NCBI GenBank assembly: GCA_018384175.1
Contig: JAHAZB010000088.1
Location: forward strand, 1 to 52,085
Reading direction: 5' to 3'
Length of the DNA stretch: 52,085 nucleotides
Origin: Eubacteriales bacterium
GTDB lineage: Bacteria > Bacillota > Clostridia > UBA1381
Each line of letters starts with the position of its first letter. The stretch's first letter is position 1. Under the pieces are notes generated by a model that made no database searches, had not been told where the DNA came from, and saw nothing but the letters and a program-made list of their open reading frames with translations. Of this stretch, positions 1-7,741 are shown in pieces. Made by a program: the position numbers and the translations under genes.

Positions 1-2
1 GG

Positions 3-149
3 TATAAGGAAAACGGATATGTCAAGGAGCGTCTTGGTGCAACAGTTGACCGTATAGGCACGGATGCTCTTGAAGCGGCAATTGCGACGGATGATCTGAT
101 CACAAGAAAAGATGACATTTTGGCAAAGCCTCTGCTTGAAAGACAATAA
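3..149 (+). CDS. C-terminal fragment, probably nitrite/sulfite reductase-like protein
   Basis: An open frame enters from the left edge and stops at TAA 147-149, giving the last 48 residues of a protein. The segment GYVKERLGATVDRIG resembles the C-terminal end of siroheme/4Fe-4S nitrite and sulfite reductase domains, where a similar ERxGxxxDRxG segment occurs. No cysteine cluster is inside the window, so the assignment rests on this tail only. A hairpin with a T-run follows within 25 bases, so this is the last gene of its transcript. Confidence 0.5.
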   Translation, partial: YKENGYVKERLGATVDRIGTDALEAAIATDDLITRKDDILAKPLLERQ

Positions 150-172
150 ATATTTCTTTGGTTGGTACAATA

Positions 173-225
173 TAAGCGTAGCCCTATGTCAAGTAATTTG
201 GTATAGTCAGCTATGCTTATTTTTG
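173..225 (+). terminator. Rho-independent terminator after the leftmost gene
   Basis: TAAGCGTAGC (173-182) pairs with GCTATGCTTA (210-219), with one G-U pair and a loop of about 27 bases that holds a further CTAT/ATAG pairing. A T-run follows. A TATAAT box (227-232) and AAGGAGGT (233-240) come directly after, but no convincing start codon follows them. Confidence 0.6.
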
Positions 226-376
226 TTATAATAAGGAGGTAACGGGCTGACGGTTCTTTGGTGAACTTCGTGTTCGGGCAGTAAACAGTCACCTACCTTC
301 TTGTTATAGAGATTCGATTAAGCAGGTTGTTCTGTTTTTTCGGGGTTGGGTGGCACAGTTCAGCTTCGGATTTTAA

Positions 377-514
377 AGCCTGCTGCTTACATCGCTTCTA
401 ATCGGTCTTATTGTTATGAGTTTCTTTAAGCCGAGAACATGGTGCGCTTTCTGCCCGATGGGAACAATGACACAGGCAATCTGCAAATTAAGGAACAGAA
501 AAAGAGGTAAGTGA
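377..514 (+). pseudogene. Remnant of a 4Fe-4S binding membrane protein
   Basis: The frame between TAA 374-376 and TGA 512-514 encodes a hydrophobic stretch (about 15 residues) followed by RTWCAFCPMGTMTQAIC, a WCxxCPxGT motif as in NapH-like and related Fe-S proteins, then a basic tail. The in-frame stop at 374 and the lack of a ribosome site at the only ATG (416) suggest that the 5' part is lost or frameshifted. It lies next to a probable redox enzyme fragment, which may be why it is here. I see no other gene in 226-376. Confidence 0.4.
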
Positions 515-535
515 CGAACACCTCCGATTTTTATT

Positions 536-1903
536 TTAATAACAGTTCGGTCTTACTGCAAAACCAAAACCGCCCGTTGTGACTACAACATTGTTATAAC
601 CGCTTGAACAATGTATAACGAGTACATTGCCACTTGCATCTTTACCACCTACGATTCCAACGTGCGAAGTATCATTGTAAAATGCTAAATCTCCGGGTTG
701 TGCCGAGGATAGTGATATGCGTGTACCTTTTGAAACTTGTGTGCTTGTTCCGTGACCGATAGCTGATTCTGAAAAACCTGCATTATGAAATGCCCAGGTA
801 ACAAAACCTGAGCAATCAAGTCCGTATGGTCGCATACATCCGGATGAACGGCTTCCTTCTGCAGTAACAAGTTTCATCTTACCCCATTCAGAATCCCAAC
901 CTATTGCAGAAGATTTACCGCCCCAAAAATATGTAAGTTTACCTACAAGGGAGCAGGCTTTCTTTACAACATTTTTTCTTTCTGCAGATAAGCTATCAGG
1001 AAGGTTATCAATAACATCTTGAGCCGTTGCATCAGAGATTGCAAGACTTTGAGTAGTTCCTATAAACCCATCTGCATTTTCAAGCAGAGTTTCAAGAGCT
1101 TCTTTTTGTTTTCGTGTAAAGCCATATTCTGAAATCATTTCATCCTTCGTCTTTGCAGTAATAGTAATATACAAAACAATTTCACTTGTTTCTCCGATTG
1201 TTACAGTTTCAGTTCTTTTTGTGATTGTGTGCATATCCCAAAAAACATCTTTGAGCTTTTGTTTTTTAGCATCATCAATAACTACAACATCCTGAACGGT
1301 TTCATCATCAACTCCTGCAACTTTAACAGAGAATAAAGACAGAACCAAACTCCAATCCGCTTGTTCACCCTCCATTACAATTCTGTCATGGGTGGTGTTA
1401 TCTTCGATTTCCGTAAGCCGTGCAGAGAGTTCCATATTACACTCATTTACGATTGAAGAAACGGGAATACTGTTGCTATCTGCTGCTTCATCTGAAATAA
1501 AAATACCAAACGGACTTCCGGCAATAGCCGCAACAATGATAATAACAATTAAGATTACCAAAACAACCGCCACACCTATCCAACCAAAGGCTGCGAAAAA
1601 TGCCGCTGCTGCTTTTGTGACCGCTGCTGCAATAGCCTTGCCAATAGCGGCTACTGCTTTTGCGGTTTTTATCGCAACCGCCTTTGCAACTTGTGCCGCT
1701 TTTATAGCTGCTTGCCTTGCTCTTTTTGCCGCTTCTTTTGCGGCTTTTTTTGTTACTTCTTTTTGAGTCTTTACAACTTTCTTGGTTGCTTTCGTTGCTT
1801 TTTTCTTTGCAGTTTTTGTAGTATACCGGAGGTACAATTGCTTTACCATTTTCATCAGTAAGATTGCTTTCGCTCTTATCTTCAGAATCGGTAAATGTAA
1901 CAC
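536..1903 (-). pseudogene. N-truncated NlpC/P60 (C40) peptidase of a conjugative element
   Basis: The protein starts in foreign sequence. From about 1827 it reads a lysine/alanine-rich segment (YTTKTAKKKATKATKK and on), a single membrane helix (GWIGVAVVLVILIVI), an extracellular linker and a C-terminal NlpC/P60 domain with the catalytic Cys in LDCSGFVTWAF and the His in GDLAFYNDTSHVGIV. The basic Ala-rich region plus helix plus C40 domain is the layout of cell-wall peptidases that open the wall for Tn916/Tn1549-like conjugation. The usual long N-terminal region is missing, and no ribosome site precedes the first residues, so it is probably not translated. The catalytic domain itself looks intact. 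The upstream end runs out of frame into a surface-protein fragment. Confidence 0.75.
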
Positions 1904-3605
1904 TCATATCCTTAACGGGTTTATCATCCTTGTCGGTTACTGTTGCAGTAATTCTATTGGTGTAATCAAACACAACACCATCAGGGAGCTTCACATTGAT
2001 TTTGCCTTCAACGATTTCAACATAGGCATTTGAAATAGGAGCTTTTTCGTCTGCAAGAATTACCTTGTAGCCGTTTACATTTGCTTCGCCGTTTACATCG
2101 GTCATATCTTCGTGAACCGGAGGAACGATTGCTTTTCCGTTTTCATCGGATACAACTGATTCAACATTCTTATTGCCATCTGTAAAGTTGACAATTATTT
2201 CTTTTGCAGGATTACCGTCTGCATCTTTGATTTCTGCGGTAATTCTGTTGTGGTAATCGAAAACAACACCTTCAGGAAGAACTACATTAAGCTTTCCGTC
2301 AACCATTTCGATATATGCGTTTTCGATAGGCTTTGTTTCGTCATAGATTACTACATCATAGCCATTAACAACACCTTTACCTTCGGCATCTGTCATATCA
2401 GTATTTACCGGAGGAACTACAACCTTGCCGTTTTCATCAGTAAGAGCAGTATATGTCTTTTCGTTGATGTCTTTAACTGTTACACTCTTATCTTTTACTG
2501 CACCGCCGATAGAATCGGTTACTGTTACAGTAATACGATTTGCATAAGTGATAGTTGTTTCATCAGGAAGTGTTACTGTGATTGTGTTATCGTCATTGTA
2601 CTTAACATAAGCGTTTTCGATAGCACCGAGTTCATCATTTACAAGAACATTAAGTTCATTTACATTTACATGACCTGCTTCATCGGTATATCCGTCAGCA
2701 GAAGTCGGAAGTGTGATTTTGCCGTAAATGTCGGTTTTGCCTTTTTCGATGAAGTCTGCATCACCGAGAGCAATTACAGTTACATCAGCCTGAGCTTTGC
2801 CGTTATGGTCTGTGATAGTTACGATAACGGGGTTTTCTCTTGTAGGCTTAATACCTTCAGGAAGATCCACAACTACATTGTTGCTCTCACCAATGTAGAT
2901 TTCGCAGTTAGGAATGATAACATTTGCCTTATCGGTTACTGTGATTACGAAAGTTTCTTTTGTTTCGCCATCCTCTTTACCGATTGTGCCGTTGTCATCG
3001 TTTGTATTTGTTCTGTTGTTAGGAACGATAAGGATACCGTCTGCATTTGTAAAGCCGATAGCCTTATTTCCGTTTACATCTTCAATGTAAATCTTGAGGT
3101 TTTCTTTAGGCTGCTGACTTTCTGTGTAGAAAGCAGTAATTGTTGTAGGCTTTGCAAAGTCAAGAAGTCTGCCGTTTGTAAGCTTAATAGAAACATTGTC
3201 ATTTACATCAATGGTAAGCTCTGAATTGAAAATAGGCTTGCCGTTTTCATCTGTAAGGATGATTGAGTAATCGCCAACTTCGGCTTTACCATCTTCATCA
3301 GAATTATCCTTGTCGATAAGCTGCGGAAGTTCCGCACTCTGTAATGTTTCACCACAGACAGTACATTCAATATGCTTTGAGCCTGAACCCTCGATAGTTG
3401 CCGGAATATCCACAATCCATTCGGAAGGTGTATGTCCGAGAAGTTCTTTATAATCTGCTTTATAGGTATCGCCACATTCACAAGTGTATGTTGTATATCC
3501 CATAGTCAAGCAGGTTGCATCGGTTACTACCGCTTCGTATTCGTGAGCCAATTTATCTGTGTAATCTGCAACATATTCCGCATCGCAGTTTTTACAAGAG
3601 TAGTC
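1826..3605 (-). pseudogene. Internal fragment of a repeat-containing surface protein
   Basis: This open frame has no start codon of its own; it opens after TAA 3606-3608. It begins with cysteine-pair modules (SCKNCDAEYVADYTDKLAHEYE, then YTCECGDTYKADY) that are common in clostridial surface proteins, and continues with about six Ig/Cna-like modules. The last three are near-identical units of roughly 97 residues, each ending in ENGKxxVPPV. At about 1827 the frame runs into the peptidase sequence out of phase. There is no signal peptide and no sorting signal, so both ends are lost. Surface adhesins of this kind are often cargo of conjugative elements, which fits the neighbours. Confidence 0.7.
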
Positions 3606-4156
3606 TTATTAAAATCAGTATTATTATAATCAGTATTATTTGTATTAGTATTATTACCGTTTGATTTTGGAACTTCTTGACTTTCGACATTCATACTTCT
3701 TGAAGTTTGATTATCATACTTCCGTGAGTTTGATTTTGGAACTTCCTGATTTATGGTATTCATACTTTCTGAATTCTGATTTTCAAACCTGATTTCCTCA
3801 GAGTAGATAAAGTTCTTTACATAGATTATATTTGGTTTTCCTAAACCTTGTCTTTTTCGTTCAATTAAACCAACTATATTATCAAGTTCATCGAGAAGCT
3901 TTGCAGCTTTCTGTCTTGCACATCCCATATCTTCAATGATTTCTTCCATTGTATAAATGATATATACCCGGTTATGTTCATCAACCCAACCGTTTCTGTT
4001 TGATAAACCCATTCTGTCAAGCATAAGACCATATAACAATTTAGAATCAGTTGACATTATTTTGAACCGAGAATCAGTTATCAATACTTTAGGAATACGG
4101 AAGAAGATAAAGTGTTCAGCTTCTGTACCGTAAAAGTATTCAAAGTTATATGACAT
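3527..4156 (-). pseudogene. repA: Replication initiator RepA-like protein, C-terminally altered
   Basis: The N-terminal 140 residues (YFYGTEAEHFIFFRIPKVL, LYGLMLDRMGLSNRNGW, MEEIIEDMGCARQKAAKLLDEL) match the winged-helix RepA N-terminal domain of Gram-positive plasmids and conjugative elements. Start chosen: ATG 4154-4156, which has AAGGAGG eight bases upstream; a GTG at 4163-4165 lies too close to that site. After an Asn/Thr-rich linker, the last 25 or so codons read surface-protein DNA in the wrong frame, so the C-terminal domain that loads host helicase is missing. Probably non-functional. Confidence 0.75.
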
Positions 4157-4182
4157 CGTATTCACCTCCTTGTTTTGGGTAT

Positions 4183-4214
4183 AAAAAAACGGATAGGTTT
4201 GTGTTCCTATCCGT
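4183..4214 (-). terminator. Rho-independent terminator, minus strand
   Basis: ACGGATAGG (4189-4197) pairs exactly with CCTATCCGT (4206-4214), loop of 8. Seven A residues at 4183-4189 give a T-run on the minus strand. It sits between the AbrB stub and repA and would end transcripts from the former. Confidence 0.7.
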
Positions 4215-4289
4215 CAAAAGCCAATATTAAATTATTTGTCGATTTACCTCGCTTTCTGTATCTTTTTGCATTGTTAAATGCTATGTTTT

Positions 4290-4403
4290 TCAAAAGAAAT
4301 TCGGACAAAAATCATTGAAAAACCCCGTAGTTATGCGGTTTATCGGCTTTTGTCCTATTATAACACAAGCATCTATACGTCTTACAATTCCTGTTGCTTT
4401 CAT
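4290..4403 (-). pseudogene. Stub of an AbrB/SpoVT-type regulator gene
   Basis: ATG at 4401-4403 has AAAAAGGAG well placed upstream. The first 11 codons read MKATGIVRRID, the hallmark N-terminus of AbrB/SpoVT-family swapped-hairpin DNA-binding proteins. From codon 12 the match stops and unrelated codons follow to TGA at 4290-4292. The family usually has 50 to 180 residues; this stub has 37 and lacks nearly all of the DNA-binding fold. The foreign part contains a TATAAT box (minus strand, about 4359-4364) and an inverted repeat (GGACAAAA/TTTTGTCC), so it is probably the old promoter region of the next gene, brought in by a deletion. Confidence 0.6.
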
Positions 4404-4637
4404 ATCGAAAAATCTCCTTTTTTGGTGAATTTGCAATTCTATTTTGTGCGTAGCAAGGAATTTTTATGTAAAGAAAAAAATGGGAAAGTAAGTTTTCAAA
4501 AACAAAACAGGGCTATTATGTTAAGTAACAGACCCTTTCAAAATTCATATTATATTACATTGTTATTTTATCACGCAGAGTATATAATGCCAATTAGAAA
4601 AATAAACATAAACTTAATACAATCTGCCTTTGAGATG
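4404..4637. other. A/T-rich spacer with no recognisable gene
   Basis: This AT-rich stretch lies between the mobile-element remains and the bioY promoter. Apart from the ribosome site of the AbrB stub (minus strand) I see no coding signal, hairpin or tRNA. Confidence 0.5.
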
Positions 4638-4666
4638 TTGACAATTTTCTGCTGGTGTGCTATCAT
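4638..4666 (+). promoter_or_regulatory. Promoter of bioY
   Basis: TTGACA (4638-4643), 17-base spacer, TATCAT (4661-4666): a good sigma-A promoter about 80 bases before the start codon. I looked for a BirA-type palindrome around it and saw none. Confidence 0.7.
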
Positions 4667-4744
4667 CCAAAGCGAAAAGTTTTTCGAGTATTAAGTAATC
4701 GCGGGGGATAGTTTTCTTAAAACACAACTAAATGGGGGATTGAA

Positions 4745-5305
4745 ATGAGTAATACAAAAGGGATGAAAAAATTTAGGACTGTTGACTTGGTTTACATCGC
4801 ATTGGGAGCAGTATTGATTACTTTATGCTCTTGGATAAGCATACCGGCGACTATACCGTTTACTATGCAGACCTTCGCTGTGTTTTTTGTACTGTCAGCT
4901 TTGGGTGGCAAACGTGGTACGGCGTCTATTATTGTATATGTATTGCTTGGAGCGGTTGGCATACCGGTGTTTTCGCAGTTTAATTCCGGACTCGGTGCGC
5001 TCCTTGGAAATACAGGCGGATATATACTTGGTTTTATATTTACGGGGTTGGTTTATCGGCTGATAGTTCAATTCTTGGGAAAAAAACTGTGGGTAGAAAT
5101 TTTCTCTTTGATTATTGGATTAGCTGTGTGCTACTCTTTTGGAACGGCGTGGTTTATGATTGTCTATACCAAGGCAAATGGGGCGGTGGGACTTGCAACT
5201 GTTCTTTCGTGGTGCGTAATACCCTTTATTATTCCTGACCTCGTAAAGCTTGGACTGGCATTGACTTTGGCACGGCGGCTATCTCCTGTGTTGAAAATAC
5301 AATAA
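4745..5305 (+). CDS. bioY: BioY, biotin-binding S component of an ECF transporter
   Basis: This 186-residue membrane protein has about six hydrophobic helices. BioY signatures are present: ALITLCSWISIP-like first helix, PFTMQTFAV near residue 37, GxGALLGNTGGYILGF in the middle and a conserved late segment PFIIPDLVKLGLA. It captures biotin at the membrane and works with the EcfA/EcfA'/EcfT energy module, none of which is in this window, so it must share a module coded elsewhere. GGGGG lies at good distance from the ATG. It is monocistronic: own promoter, noncoding DNA after it. Confidence 0.93.
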   Translation: MSNTKGMKKFRTVDLVYIALGAVLITLCSWISIPATIPFTMQTFAVFFVLSALGGKRGTASIIVYVLLGAVGIPVFSQFNSGLGALLGNTGGYILGFIFTGLVYRLIVQFLGKKLWVEIFSLIIGLAVCYSFGTAWFMIVYTKANGAVGLATVLSWCVIPFIIPDLVKLGLALTLARRLSPVLKIQ

Positions 5306-5384
5306 CGTCGGGATTAACTTTGATACTTATAGCTATCCGTTAAAATGTAAACAAGAGTTGACAAAGCTTTGCAAAATGATATAG

Positions 5385-5480
5385 TTAAAAGCAGAGAAAA
5401 AGTACAAAATTGTGTTTGCGGCCGAGAAATCAAGAAAAGAAAATACGATTGTCGACTTTGATGAGTTTATTAACAGATAA
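5385..5480 (+). other. Short open frame without start, possible gene relic
   Basis: The frame after TAG 5382-5384 reads 31 codons rich in Lys/Glu (KAEKKYKIVFAAEKSRKEN, then IVDFDEFINR) to TAA 5478-5480. The composition looks protein-like, but there is no start codon or ribosome site and I do not recognise the family. A perfect terminator follows 65 bases later, as if it once ended a gene. Confidence 0.25.
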
Positions 5481-5545
5481 ACTAAAGGTTAGGATTATAA
5501 ACAAATTGACCTTGGCAATCAGGGAAAACAGCTAACGGTATATAG

Positions 5546-5581
5546 AATTGCTTTTGGATATAATGCCAAAAGCAATTTTTT
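5546..5581. terminator. Perfect 12-bp terminator hairpin
   Basis: AATTGCTTTTGG (5546-5557) pairs with CCAAAAGCAATT (5566-5577), loop of 8, followed by Ts. It may close off bioY or relic transcription before the next promoter. Confidence 0.75.
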
Positions 5582-5617
5582 ATGTGAAACGGCATATATT
5601 GATAAAAATTAAAAAAT

Positions 5618-5647
5618 TTGACAAAATGACCGCTTATGTAGTATAAT
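5618..5647 (+). promoter_or_regulatory. Promoter of the topoisomerase operon
   Basis: TTGACA (5618-5623), 18-base spacer, TATAAT (5642-5647). It lies about 50 bases upstream of the first ATG, which has GGAGGAGGAG in front. Confidence 0.8.
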
Positions 5648-5697
5648 AAAATAGTATAAGTGTATGCCGCTTTTATCAAGCGGAGGAGGAGAAGAAA

Positions 5698-7722
5698 ATG
5701 CCAAGAAAAAAGCAAGACTACGGCAATGAAAGTATTTCGAGTTTGAAGGGCGCAGACAGAGTAAGAAAACGTCCGGGTGTAATTTTCGGCTCTGACGGCT
5801 TAGAGGGCTGTGAACATTCATTTTTCGAGATTTTATCAAATTCCATAGACGAGGCTCGTGAGGGCTACGGCAAGGAGATAGAGGTTACAAGATTTTTGGA
5901 CGGGTCCATCGAGGTTAGGGACTACGGAAGAGGTATCCCTCTCGACTATAACGAAAAAGAGGGAAGATACAACTGGGATTTGGTTTACTGTGAGTTGTAC
6001 GCAGGCGGAAAATACAACAACAACTCCGCCGATGGTATGTATGAGTATTCGCTGGGCTTAAACGGTTTGGGTGCGTGTGCTACGCAGTATTCGTCCGAGT
6101 ATATGGACGTTGAGGTTATAAGAGACGGCACAAAGTACACCCTTCACTTTGAAAAGGGACAAAACATTGGCGGACTTAAAAAAGAGCCTGCACCTGCAAG
6201 GGCAAAAACCGGCTCTTGTCAGAGATGGAAGCCAGATTTGGATGTTTTTACCGATATAAATATACCTGTGGAGTATTTTCATGACACACTTCGCCGTCAG
6301 TCTATGACTAACGCAGGGATAAAATTCACACTCTTTAACGAGACAGAAAACGGTATGGAGCTGTTTGAATATTTCTACGAAAAGGGAATTGTGGACTACC
6401 TTTCCGAAAATGTCGGCGAGGACGGCTTTACCACCATAGAGGTATGGGACGCAGAGCGCAAGGGCAGAGACAGAGAAGACCAGCCCGAATACCGCCTTAA
6501 GATGCAGATTGCTTTCTGCTTCTCCAATAAGGTTAATATGACCGAATACTACCACAACTCAAGCTGGCTTGAGCATGGCGGCGCACCTGATAAGGCGGTC
6601 AAAAATGCCTTTGTCTATGCGATTGACCAATATCTCAAAAACAACAATAAGTATAAAAAGAACGATTCTAAAATCACCTTTGTTGACGTGGCGGACTGTC
6701 TGGCGCTTGTTATAAACTCGTTCTCAACTCAGACAAGCTACGAAAACCAGACAAAGAAGTCTATTACCAATAAGTTCATTCAGGAGGCGATGACCGAGTT
6801 CTTACGTCATCAGCTTGAGGTCTACTTTATCGAGAACCGTGCCGATGCTGAAAAAATTGCAAATCAGGTTCTTGTAAACAAGCAAAGCCGAGAAAATGCA
6901 GACAAGGTAAGAATTGACGTTAAGAAAAAGCTGACAGGCACAATGGACGTTACAAACAGAGTAAAGAAGTTTGTTGACTGCCGTTCAAAAGATGTAGCAG
7001 TGCGTGAAGTATATATAGTAGAGGGCGACTCGGCATTAGGCTCTTGTAAGCTTGCGAGAAATCCTGAATTTCAGGCAATTATGCCTATTAGAGGCAAGAT
7101 ATTAAACTGCTTAAAGGCGGACTATGCGCAGATTTTTAAGAGTGATATTATACTCGACTTGGTGCGTGTGCTCGGTTGCGGTATCGAGATTAAGACTAAG
7201 CACAACAAAAACATTGAAACTTTCAGCTTGGATAATCTCAGATGGGACAAGGTTATTATCTGTACCGATGCCGATGTTGACGGATTCCAGATAAGAACGC
7301 TTGTGCTTACGATGATTTACCGTCTGATGCCCACTCTTATAGATGTAGGCAAGGTCTATATCGCAGAATCACCGCTCTATGAGATTGAGATAACAAAGGG
7401 CAAAAGAAAGGGCGAACAGCTATTTGCCTATACAGATCAGGAGAAGGAGCAAATTGTGGCAAAGCTTGCGGAGGACGGACTAAGTAAGGGACACGATGAT
7501 TTTGATATAAAACGAAGCAAAGGTCTTGGTGAAAACCAGGCGGATATGATGAGTCTTACCACAATGCACCCTGCAACACGCCGACTTATTCGTGTAACAC
7601 CCGAAAATGTGGAAAGAACTGCTCAGATGTTTGATATTCTTTTGGGTAATAACTTAGAAAGCCGTAAGGAATATATTACCTTAAACGGTGCAAAATATAT
7701 GGAAATGCTGGACGTAATGTAA
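5698..7722 (+). CDS. Type IIA DNA topoisomerase, ATPase/TOPRIM (GyrB/ParE-like) subunit
   Basis: 674 residues. An N-terminal GHKL ATPase domain carries the Mg-binding Asn in FEILSNSIDEA (about 44-53) and DYGRGIPLDYN; a transducer domain follows; the TOPRIM domain has VEGDSALGS (about 441-449), PIRGKILN and TDADVDG (about 523-529). It hydrolyses ATP to drive strand passage with the subunit encoded next. It differs from standard GyrB/ParE: SLGLNGLGA replaces SGGLHGVGA and EGDSALGS replaces EGDSAGGS. Length fits ParE-like enzymes. This is likely an extra topoisomerase of Clostridia rather than the main gyrase; the exact class (IV or a paralogue) cannot be settled here. First gene of a five-gene operon; 19 bases separate it from its partner. 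Confidence 0.9.
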   Translation: MPRKKQDYGNESISSLKGADRVRKRPGVIFGSDGLEGCEHSFFEILSNSIDEAREGYGKEIEVTRFLDGSIEVRDYGRGIPLDYNEKEGRYNWDLVYCELYAGGKYNNNSADGMYEYSLGLNGLGACATQYSSEYMDVEVIRDGTKYTLHFEKGQNIGGLKKEPAPARAKTGSCQRWKPDLDVFTDINIPVEYFHDTLRRQSMTNAGIKFTLFNETENGMELFEYFYEKGIVDYLSENVGEDGFTTIEVWDAERKGRDREDQPEYRLKMQIAFCFSNKVNMTEYYHNSSWLEHGGAPDKAVKNAFVYAIDQYLKNNNKYKKNDSKITFVDVADCLALVINSFSTQTSYENQTKKSITNKFIQEAMTEFLRHQLEVYFIENRADAEKIANQVLVNKQSRENADKVRIDVKKKLTGTMDVTNRVKKFVDCRSKDVAVREVYIVEGDSALGSCKLARNPEFQAIMPIRGKILNCLKADYAQIFKSDIILDLVRVLGCGIEIKTKHNKNIETFSLDNLRWDKVIICTDADVDGFQIRTLVLTMIYRLMPTLIDVGKVYIAESPLYEIEITKGKRKGEQLFAYTDQEKEQIVAKLAEDGLSKGHDDFDIKRSKGLGENQADMMSLTTMHPATRRLIRVTPENVERTAQMFDILLGNNLESRKEYITLNGAKYMEMLDVM

Positions 7723-7741
7723 GAAAGGGGAAGAAGTACAA

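Noticed and set aside
226-300. Gene started by AAGGAGGT at 233-240
   Set aside because: No ATG, GTG or TTG at a usable distance opens a frame longer than a few codons.
2250-3224. Open frame of 324 codons on the plus strand
   Set aside because: It is antisense to the surface-repeat fragment, Cys/Ile/Tyr-rich, has no ribosome site and resembles no family.
1488-3551. CRISPR-like or tandem DNA repeat array
   Set aside because: The periodicity comes from protein modules of about 97 residues with diverged DNA, not from short identical repeats and spacers.
4278-4694. Open frame of 138 codons on the plus strand before bioY
   Set aside because: It covers the AbrB stub and AT-rich spacer, has no ribosome site and runs through the bioY promoter.
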